From: Scolanthus callimorphus
Lineage: Eukaryota > Cnidaria > Anthozoa > Actiniaria > Edwardsiidae
Reading direction: 5' to 3'
NCBI GenBank assembly: GCA_033964015.1
Contig: CM066914.1
Span: forward strand, 19,999,023-20,063,022
DNA length: 64,000 nucleotides
The translations under genes were made by a program, and so were the position numbers. Below, one piece after another: positions 55,350-64,000 of the stretch. The notes under the pieces are model-generated. The model searched no databases. It was given only the letters and a program-made list of their open reading frames with translations, and was not told the origin of the DNA. The stretch's first letter is position 1. The number at the start of each line of letters is the position of its first letter.

Positions 55350-55607
55350 ATTCGCCTTTGTCACGCGCCGTCATTTTGTTTCCAGAATGACCCGGTAAAG
55401 CAGAAAAAAGCAATGAGCCAATCACCTTTTTTGTTCTAAAACAAATAAGGAGTACTTTTGGTAGTTTGGTCAACTTTTGTACCATAAATACCAGCATCAG
55501 GCTTCGCTTTCCAACTTGAGCAAAACACGCGCCCTGCTTGGCCTCGTTTCCATGCTGAATAAATCGACTGAAAAATTCAAGATGGCGCATGTGTGACAAA
55601 GGCGAAT
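55350..55607. mobile_element. ATTCGCCTTTGTCAC TIR element
   Basis: ATTCGCCTTTGTCACGCGCC is mirrored, with a small insertion, by GGCGCATGTGTGACAAAGGC GAAT (split by me for length). It is about 258 bp long; the minus-strand open frame across it has no domain features and is not called. Confidence 0.7.
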
Positions 55608-56189
55608 GACGCACTTCCGAGGCTATGAAACATGGTGCATCTCACGAGTTGCATCGCGTCAACCATTCGTTTCCATGGCAATATAAGTGGATTTCCATTG
55701 TTTGTTTAAGCCGCCATGACATGGCCTAGGCACTCTGAACCCTCAGTTTTGAATAAGAGATACTTCTAATTATTTTCTAACCTAGAACAACAACAGTAAA
55801 AACTGCTGCAAAACTGCACAATCTTGCAGCAATGGCCTTCGCCTTCGCAACCTATGACGCAAATGCCGACTGTAATCTTGAAAGAGGGTTGGCTGAAAAA
55901 AAAAACTTGAATTGCAGTGCAAGTTTCATACTGCTTTGAGTAATGTTTACAACAATAGCAGCCGTTCTATGAACTACTTAAAATTGTTGAGATAACATCC
56001 CTTCTAGTATCCTCTGTTTTAAAAAAAACTTGTGAATTTGGCAGAGAAAATCCAAGATATGTTTCATAAAAGTTGCTATGCAAATTAGTTACAACCACTA
56101 GTGGTTGTATCAGGTTAATACAACACACTCATGTCCTGTGGTTCTTATTGTGTTTCTATTGTGTTGTTCTTATTGATTATTCATGATTT

Positions 56190-56421
56190 TTTTAATGATG
56201 TATAAATCGCTGAATGCTCTCGCCCCAGATTGCATGCGTTCGACAGAACCTCTTACTCTTTGAGAGACACCGGGGACAAACTTACAATTTCCCAGCCCCG
56301 CAAAATTATCTTAAAATCAGCTTCAGCCACAAGGGTGCGGTGTCGTGGAATAGCCTGCTAGTCGGGTTGTGGGAGGCAAATACTCTAAATAACTTTCGAG
56401 CTTCCAGCCTCGAAGTAACTT
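56190..56421 (+). pseudogene. Decayed non-LTR RT C-terminal fragment
   Basis: Three frames together resemble the tail of a LINE-type reverse transcriptase: MMYKSLNALAPDCMRS (from 56196), then RDTGDKLTISQPRK in a second frame, then KISFSHKGAVSWNSL and ANTLNNFRAS to TGA at about 56421. This order (LN..AP.Y, L.P..., GA..WN.LP) is that of the C-terminus of CR1/L2-like or related elements. At least two frameshifts separate the pieces, so it is an old relic. It is not the same sequence as the copy at 38 kb. Confidence 0.65.
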
Positions 56422-57667
56422 GAAAATCCTGTACGTGCATACAAGGTTTTCATGGGATTCATGAGTTATTACATTTAGGCTTAGCATACTATAATCTTAG
56501 GATTAAACTTAGAGTAATAATCAATAATTTTTATATGTACCTATAAAGAATCATTATAACTATTATTTCAACGGAATTGTAAACCTTATCATTTCGATAG
56601 AAGTATAAAAGCTATAAAAATAACACTATATAATGCTATCGGATAGAAAGAAAATATTGTTTGTCTGATAAAAATCGGCCTATTTCTATATTTGACTCTC
56701 CGTTAACATATGTAGTAGAATGGCTTCGGAAACCCGTGGAAAACCCATTAAGGGGTATTGCACTTTCTATCACTGTCATTCTTATCCTCTTCTATCAATC
56801 TTCGACGATCACATTTCGTTCCATGGATTTAAAGAATATTGGCATCCACAGAAAGTGCACCGAAGCTTTGAGTGGAAAAGAATGGTCAGATGCTGGTTGT
56901 ATGAAAACTTAAAGATTGTTATTCAATATGAAATCTTACAAACCGTTTTGATTTTGGAACCTCCAAAATAAATGACGAATGAAGAATATATGTCATTTCT
57001 CATTTGCCATGCAAATCAATTCTAAACTGTTCTATAACGGAAGAAATAATCTAATTGTTGATTTGTCCGCTCTTGAAGATTATCCTTTTTGCGTTTTCAT
57101 AAGCGACGGGCTATGAAAGCGAATTAAAAAATTAGATCACAGAAAAGATTTTCAACTTTTGGGGTTATATTCACGAATTATTACGCTGTTTTTAAATAGT
57201 TTGCTAGGATCACGAAAGATTTAAAATAAACAAAAGAAGATTCCTTTTTTGTTTGCTCAGAGAATTCCTCTCTCAACTCCATCGTCTAAATGTTACAAGC
57301 GATAAATCGAATTTTATAGTCACTTAGAGTCCACTTAGAAGTTTCTTGTTTTGAAAAACGAAAATTCTACTTCCTTTGCTTCTTAAGAATACGATTGAGA
57401 GTTTCTAGAAAGAATGTGTTCTTGTCTGACGTAAATGAGATTCAATTTGGTTGTCTAATTAAATATTTATATGTGGTAAAATTTGCATATCCAAAAAGGG
57501 AGAAGAGCTCGCTCACTCTGTATGGAACGGAAAGGTGCGAATTTATGTCCTTCAATTGGTCTGTAAAAACACATTTTCGATGTAGAACAACTGCTTGAGA
57601 CAAGTTCTCAATACATTCGTGGTTGTCTAAGTTAAAGCAAGCGGGAATTTTGGGGTTTTATGCATAG

Positions 57668-60600
57668 ATGAAACGGCAAAATCACTTGCAAGGGTTTCTC
57701 ACCAAGGTAAGTTTCTATCCATTGGCTTCGTTTGAAACTGACTTTGACTTTCGGTAACTTTGCGTCTATCTTGTTTACAGGTTTTTGTGTTGTGTTGCTT
57801 GTTTTGCATTGGATCTGGAGAAAGGTTTTTGAAACCAAATGGTAAGATGAATGAAATATATTGTTTGTAGCGTTATTTTGCATTTTCCTTGGCTATTTTA
57901 TCACCAAAACACCTGTCATACGGATTCAACTAAGTGTTTCACGGATTGTGTTTGCACGTTTCGTAAGTAAGTCCTCGTTTCGGCCAAATTTGAATAAGAG
58001 AAATTCATTGTGCTTGTTTTACTGCTGAGATTTCAAGGTAGTTTGGGGCTTTGGACATTATAAGCGATAAACAATTTGGCACTACGTGGTTTTTAGGGCA
58101 GGCCCGTTTAGTGCTCTCAATAATTCCATAAACTAGAGCCATTTTTAGAAAGATTGTTGTTAAACTTGAGACACAATATTTAGAACACTGTCCCTATCTA
58201 AAAAAAGGAATTCCAATTTTAGTTCTGGGAACAAAGTCTTATCGAAGTGGCCCCTTTTTAGTCATTTTATTTCTACGTATTCGTGGTAACGTTCTCCCTC
58301 TTGATTCTTGCTTGATTAGTCGTTTCTAGAAACCGTATGACTATGAAGAACTAGCAAATTAGGCTAGTTTTAGACGTCGAACTTAATTCTGTCGCACTAA
58401 ATTGACTGGGTTTATTAGCCAGTGAAAACAAGTTATTTCGATATGAGTGATTTTATGAGGTTAATATAATCGGTCTGGCCAATGGAGAAGATCTCATCCC
58501 TGATTTTATGAGCGCTTGAAGGATTCAAAATTGTAACTTAGCACGGCAGTAGCGCGGCATTTGCACGGCAGATAGTGCCGTTCCTAATGCAAATGAGCTC
58601 AAGACAATAGCTCTAACTAACTAAACAATGGGAAATTGACATTTAGTGCGACAAGAATTACGTTCGACGTCTAAAACAGGCCTTAGCGTTTATGTTTTAC
58701 AGTAGTTTCTGGATCTTTCTTGATTAATTAGGTGAATTTTTACACAAACCTTAGTATCCTCTGACATTCAAAATTAGCTGCTTCGCCGTATTAATTTATT
58801 TACAGCAAGAGAGCTAGCAAAACTTTATTGTGATACAGTATTTTTGAAAATATCATATGACTCATTTTCATATTGAAACTCGTTTGACTCAAAACCTCCC
58901 AAAAATGTTGATAAATGATGGGTATAATTATGTATTGTTCTTAATGAAAGTCAAAATTAACATCTCTAGTTTAAGCAAAACATGTAGCTGTTTGCACGAA
59001 GGTGTGATACTAAAAATCTTCATTAAACTTTTTATTTATTTATTTATTTAAAAACTCATGAATTAAAGTCTCATAAAATGTCCTTAGTATACTGGAAGAA
59101 GGGTTTTTGGAAAGTGTTGACCCCAAAGAGCAAGGAATTCTTCCCCAGTTGCGTTAAATTTGGCTTCCCACCGACTGGTAAACTCAGAGAACACGAAATT
59201 GATTGGATAGCTAAACAATGCGCTAATTATTGGGTTAGCAGGTGAAATCTGATTTTCAAGTTATTGCAAAGACATCCAATTTGGGTACTTAGGGGATTTC
59301 AGCGACTTTTAAAAATCAATTGAACTAAATACTAAAGTTTCAATTCGTGTCTAGGTATTGAAAGAACTCTTTCCTTTCAAAAGATGTTTGTTTTCTTTTG
59401 CGGTTTTTCTGCCGGAGAATTCTCTCCGACTCTATGCAGAAATTTGAAGTGCACTTCACCAACCAGTTACTGCCAAATTGGTACACTGACCTTCAATCGA
59501 GTACTATCTCCCGTTTCTTTCAGCTGATTATAAAACATTGCTTTAGTAATCATGCGGTTAGCCGTTTTCCGTAAAGCTACTTTGATCTGGTTCATAATAA
59601 GAAAGAGACGAAACATGAATTGAGGTCTCACTCATTATTAAACTAAAACAAATAAATAGTAGAATGAAAGGAATATATTTTTTGAGAACTCGTAGCAAAA
59701 ATGGGGTCCGACTCACTATGATTATAGTTCACTGCTTGCTGCCATTTTTCGATAACAAAAAAGCTTTATTTTTGCTAGTTTAAAGCACTTATCGTACAAA
59801 CGCAAGAAAATCTCTTTGCAACAAGTTTCTGATGCAATAAATCATGTAAACAAAAACAAAGCAATGCATTATGGGTAGGGAAGTCGGCCCTTTTAAAAAC
59901 CTCTGAGATCTGTGACTAACAATTCCAAAAGCTTTTAAAAACTAATACTATAAGAAAAGAAAAGGAAAGATCTCTGAAAACGTTTGGTGTTTGTTTTGTG
60001 TCAGGGTTGCCCATCACGACTTCAATCTCGCCTTAATCGATAACCAAAGGAAATTTCACACATTGTTTTGGCTAGAGAGGGATCTCAGATCTAATCGGCT
60101 AAGCCTTAGTCGTCTAATCGTCTTTGGACTCTCGGTGGCAGACTACGAATCACATTCAATATTATCTTTCGCAGGCCGCATTTTCTTTGTGCTGAAAAAG
60201 CGGACTGCTACACCTTATTAATAATTTAGTCTTTCCAGATAATAAAGATGAAAGAGACTTTAATTGGAATCATGCTGTTCAACACAACTTCAAACTACAC
60301 ATTTTCAGAAAATGTCTACCATTATAGGAGCTCACAAATACAGGCCTTCGTAGCCTCGTTTCATAGCTTCGTTTTGGTGTATTATCCCTTATATGCCCTT
60401 ATCTCGTCCAATATTCCCTGGTTTCAGTTCAACTGCACATATTTATGCATCAAGCGCTATCGCTTTTAATAACTTCCACTTACGATTTCTAAAAGCTTTA
60501 AACTGCATTGCCTCTTATGTAAACCCGTGACCATATGATTAAGGTCTAGTTTGCGCGTGTGCAAAAAAAAAAAAAATAGGTTAAAGCTCGATTTACAGTT

Positions 60601-63600
60601 TTCAGAATACTTTTCCGCGCCAGGTTGCGAAGTTGGTTCCCGTGTCTCCAACTACAATTGTAGGTTGCCAAGCTCGCAACCAAGTTACTAACTAACTTCG
60701 TAATCCGGCAGCTCAGATGGAAAATTCAGATTAAAAACAAACAAACAGATAAAACCTTTCAGTAATCACAGATTACTGCTAAAGAAGCCCAAGCAGCTAA
60801 CATTTGAGTATTCTAAACAAAATTTCCCAACTTAGATGCAAAGTTACGAACTTAGTTGGGAACTTGGTTGCGAACCTGGTAACCTAGTTGTGAACACGGG
60901 AACCACAACGTGGCGCGAAAACGCATTCTGAAAACAACTGTAAAACATGTGGCTGGTCTTGAATTGTAGGAATCCAACTTCGTTCATTTCGGGGCAAGCA
61001 CTGACATTCTGGATTTCAGCAATAAAATGCAAAATTGTTATTGGAAGGTGGCAGTGCAAAACCCATACGAGAAATGCCAGTGCTAAGGCCAGTGTTGATC
61101 CAAGGCCAGTGTTGATCTACTGGGGCGATTTATGAGGTCATTGATGACCATTGAATAAGACCACAAGATAACTTTAGGATGGCCATTAAAACCAAACATA
61201 TAATACAACATCCATATCAGAGAATGAGAAGATCGAAAGACAAACAGATTTGGCCAAAGTTTTTGTTGCGGGGAAAGGGGGGATGTCAAATTGGTCGTAT
61301 AATTTGTATCATTGAATAAGTAATGAGAATAGGATATTAGAAGCTCCGCTTTTAGGCAATGCCTAAACAATGAGCTCCCAGTAACTCGTGTTATTTGTTA
61401 CATTTTGTTGTCGGGTATTAGACTTTCTATTCTTATTTTATATATATATTTTTCAGATTGTTTACCTGTCAAAACCTTCAGAGACGACCAAGGGAACTTT
61501 AGCAATCCAACCACACGTTTAGGTTACCCCAACAATACCATTTGCTGGTGGGAAATATGGGCCAAGCTTTCCGCCAAAATAGTCATCATTTTCAACGACT
61601 TCGACTTGGAAACCGCCAAGCGGTGTTCTTACTATGACTATGTCTCAGTACACGAAAACTGTAACGGCACGTGGTCCAATAATCTCGGCCGAGAGGACCC
61701 GTACTGCGGTAACCGGACACGGTTTAACGTTACGTCTAGTTGTGGCAGGGTTCGGGTGGTGTTCAGGACCGATGATTCCGTAACCGGGCGCGGCTTCAAT
61801 GCGTCCTACAGAGTTGTTCGGGAAAAGAGTAAGTATGGGCTGAGATACTCAGGGGCGGATCCAGGAATTTCAGAAACGGAGGACCGGATATAATAGTGAA
61901 AACATGGGACGAAAAGTTTAAATTTCCTCCAGTAAATGTATGAAAAAACCTCCCGAGAAAGGGGGGCGCGGCCACTTTGCTCCCCCCCCCCCCCTAAATC
62001 CACCCCTGATACTGTAACCAGGGGCCCGTTTCTCAAAACGCCCGGTAACTTATCGGACCCGTAAACTTACCCGTTAACACCTCCCGATATATTTTGACCG
62101 TTTCTCAAAACTCCCGTTATTTACGAAATCGTAAAAGTTCCCGTTAAATCGGCCTATTTTTTACGGGAGCTCTTGACCTCCCGTTAATTAACGGGAAGCA
62201 TTTTGAAGTCTTAAAATAAGGTCGAAAATATATTTGTTTTCCTGAATTTTTTCGCTCTAGGTAAAGCTTAGTTATTCATCTGGACTCTGTCAAGTTCAAA
62301 TTATCGAAAACTTACTCTTTTTCCTTTAAAATTAACCATTTTCCGGCCTGTCTCATTTTGCCTCGAAAAGTTCTCGCTTCGCAGTGCCATGGTTTCCCGT
62401 AAACTTACCGGGATTGTTTTTCCCGCCATTCCGATAAACTGGGAGAGTTTTAGCCAATCAGATGCAACCATCTCGCTTCTCAACCAATCAAAACGATTCG
62501 TTTGACAGCTTAGCTGTCAATCAGTTTGACGTGTTGATTGCAAGAATGTAAACAAATGTCCAATCTCAGTGCACAATTTCACTACAAATTGCTCTTGTTT
62601 TCGTAAATTTTAGCTGATTTCCTTACTTTTTTCGCTGGAAATACAAACTTAGCGGTACACTTTGTAATCTAGTGTCGACAAATTGCTGAGTTTTTCGTTA
62701 ATTCATAGATTTTTGGGGTAAGTTATTTGTAATATCGGGAAATTATAAATTTGATTCGGGGGCCCCGATAACTATCGGGAGGTTACCGGGAGCTTTGAGA
62801 AACGCTTGCTCGTACCCGATAAACTTCCCCGTAAACTCTCCCGATAAGTTTTACGGGGCCGTTAATTACCGGGCGTTTTGAGAAACGGGCCCCTGGCGAC
62901 ATTTTGAATGGCCCTAAGGTGGACTCCAAACGTGTGTAAGCGATTTTCAACATTTTTCTTTGTTCCAATTTTATGACGATTTTTCTTTCAGCTTTGTCGG
63001 TTACTGTCTAACTTCCTTAATCCTTAATATCAAGCAAAACTGGGTGGTTAATTCTGACAAACTAGAACTTATCGACTCCAGAAAATCAGTTTTTGACATA
63101 TAATTACTGATTTGTTAAAATGATATAAAATACATGTACGTAGCTTGAACCCTGTAAAGAAAAAACACTTTTAGCAGATTTTTCACAAATTTTGCTCCAT
63201 CTTCCTCCAAACAGAACCACCAATCATTACCTGTCTTGGTCCCGGATGTAACAAAACCCAGCATGAGATCGCACAGAGCACCGTGGTCCTTAATTGTACC
63301 GCCGGGGGCTTCCCGAGCCCAAAATCACGTGGCGCAAAGAAGGCGGCAGTATGCCTAACTACAGAGAAATGTTCGATGGTAGTATTCGCATACCGGACGT
63401 GAAGATGAGCGACTCTGGGGTGTATGTTTGCATGGCGAATAACTCCCAGGGCGGGGCTGTTGATAGGCTTGTGCTACACGTGGCAGGTAAGTGGATAGAA
63501 GATAGTGCTTACCCTGTAGACTGGACACTAGCCCGGAGCCGATGCCACAGGAAATTTCTGCAGAAAGCCAAACATATTTTGAACTAAACGCAGCATTGCG

Positions 63601-64000
63601 CAGTGACTGTACCTGTAAATTGAGTCATGTGATCAATAAGTGATAGTGGTTTTACTAGGAGCAAGCTGACGAAAAAAATATTTTGAAACACATTTCCACT
63701 GGGGCAAGGTTTCTCTTTTCAGAAGCTTAGCATTTTGTCACTAGCTGACCGTTTCTTGTTCTTTGATAATTTCAGAGAAATGTACTTGTCCGAAAGTAAT
63801 AAAGACAAACTATTACAATCTACCACCGTATGTCAAGACGGGCACTGTCAAAGAGAAGAGCTTGTTCCGCATACTGCTACGTACCCTTGTCACAACTTGC
63901 TGCGGGAACTGTTCCGGCGGACACGGCCCCTCCACGATCCAGTTCGATGGGGCAAACTCCATGAAGAACTCGCTGGTCGAGGTGAAGGAGCGCTTGGATG
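57668..64000 (+). CDS. Secreted/receptor protein: signal peptide, CUB, Ig (partial)
   Basis: Exons visible: 57668-57706, 57781-57841, 61457-61828, 63215-63486 (frame broken), and 63776 to beyond the window; phases 0, 1, 1, 1 agree. The ATG at 57668 directly follows an in-frame TAG. Residues 1-28 form a signal peptide (MKRQNHLQGFLTK, then VFVLCCLFCIGSG). A CUB domain follows (CLPVKTFRDDQGNFSNPTTR, YPNNTICWWEI, FDLETAKRCSYYDYV, YCGNRTRF, VVFRTDDSVTGRGFNASYRV), with several N-glycosylation sites. Exon 4 is an Ig domain: VVLNCTAG ... ITWRKEG ... MSDSGVYVCMANNSQGG. Around 63302-63316 one base is missing, so the Cys-B strand and the Trp lie in different frames. The last exon has CTCPKV, NYYNLPPYVKTG and a CCGNC cluster; I do not recognise it. 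NLPPYV loosely recalls the start of an iGluR-type ligand-binding lobe, a weak resemblance only. It could be a membrane receptor or channel; no TM segment is in view. Confidence 0.85.
58359..58686. mobile_element. TTTTAGACGTCGAAC TIR element
   Basis: TTAGGCTAGTTTTAGACGTC and following GAACTTAATTCTGTCGCACTAAAT are mirrored by ATTTAGTGCGACAAGAATTA and CGTTCGACGTCTAAAACAGG to CCTTAG. The TIR is about 45 bases, 328 bp in all. The ends resemble 22311-22716. It lies in intron 2 of the CUB-Ig gene. Confidence 0.88.
60591..60946. mobile_element. Long-TIR element (GGTTCCCGTGT arms)
   Basis: ATTTACAGTTTTCAGAATAC with TTTTCCGCGCCAGGTTGCG and TTGGTTCCCGTGT at the left is mirrored by ACACGGGAACCACAACGTGG, CGCGAAAACGCATTCTGAAA and ACAACTGTAAAAC at the right. 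The arms are about 55 bases with mismatches. The interior repeats GTTGC(G/C)AA words. It lies in intron 2 of the CUB-Ig gene. Confidence 0.85.
61849..62010. mobile_element. TCAGGGGCGGATCCAGG TIR element
   Basis: TCAGGGGCGGATCCAGGAAT and CCTAAATCCACCCCTGA are imperfect inverted ends. The interior (AACATGGGACGAAAAGTT, TCCTCCAGTAAATGTATGAAAA, CTCCCGAGAAAGGGGGG, a run of C) matches 28633-28979 and 52035-52226. It starts 20 bases after the CUB exon donor. Confidence 0.85.
62019..62896. mobile_element. CAGGGGCCCGTTTCTC TIR element
   Basis: CAGGGGCCCGTTTCTCAAAA plus CGCCCGGTAA is mirrored by TTACCGGGCGTTTTGAGAAA plus CGGGCCCCTG. The arms of about 30 bases are nearly perfect, and further inverted CCCGTAAAC / GTTTACGGG words follow inside. 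It is 878 bp with no long open frame, hence non-autonomous. It lies 8 bases after the preceding element, in the same intron. Confidence 0.92.

Larger units (their letters stand above)
53916..57667. other. Gene-free region between GALNT and the CUB-Ig gene
   Basis: No cellular gene is supported. It contains a GTCAGCC-family MITE, two further TIR elements and a decayed retrotransposon fragment, listed apart. 54290-54600 repeats GGCGA(C/G)/GTCGCC words without clear ends. 56425-57667 is very AT-rich and should include the promoter and 5' UTR of the CUB-Ig gene. Confidence 0.55.

Noticed and set aside
61405..61456. Apparent hydrophobic signal peptide before the CUB domain
   Set aside because: It starts at TTG and is the translated polypyrimidine tract that ends in TTTTTCAG; the true signal peptide is in the exons at 57.7 kb, which join in phase.
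1..64000. CRISPR arrays, operons or bacterial mobile elements
   Set aside because: The window is eukaryotic; the regular repeats found are minisatellites and TIR elements without spacer structure.

Overview
The window looks like nuclear DNA from an anthozoan cnidarian, probably a stony coral or a close relative. The evidence is AT-rich, intron-containing animal DNA with GT-AG splice sites, metazoan-only gene families (NK-2 and SIX homeobox, NRDP1, GALNT, CUB/Ig receptor) and a dense load of short inverted-repeat elements and poly-G tracts. The exact taxon is an inference; nothing in the window names it.

Layout. 1-6.2 kb holds only repeats. 6.3-12.2 kb (+) is a two-exon NK-2 homeobox gene. 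16.8-17.8 kb (-) is an intronless RNF41/NRDP1 RING E3 ligase. 18.3-18.8 kb is a minisatellite, followed by transposon-like elements to 22.7 kb. 23.8-25.2 kb (+) is a SIX4/5-type homeobox gene whose frame is broken by one missing base inside the homeodomain. 28.0-28.3 kb is a near-perfect 227-bp foldback. 30.5-32.1 kb (-) is an intronless AAAP/SLC32-like amino acid transporter. 32.4-32.65 kb (-) is a probable terminal exon of an unrecognised gene. 33.5-34.2 kb (+) is a METTL21-type methyltransferase. 38.0-38.9 kb (-) is a 5'-truncated non-LTR retrotransposon. 40.6-53.8 kb (+) is an eight-exon GALNT gene (578 aa) that carries a class-A-like GPCR (49.0-50.1 kb, -) antisense inside one intron. 57.7 kb to the right edge (+) is a secreted or membrane receptor gene (signal peptide, CUB, Ig, unidentified cysteine-rich region) that continues beyond the window.

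The genes do not form a pathway. The linked NK-2 and SIX4/5 loci are developmental regulators; the others are housekeeping or signalling genes. Three coding regions (SIX4/5, GPCR, Ig exon) are interrupted by small frameshifts in otherwise intact genes. This suggests either homopolymer indel errors in the assembly or recent inactivation. Much of the intergenic and intronic space is explained by several families of short TIR (MITE-like) elements, one of which has inserted into a copy of itself.
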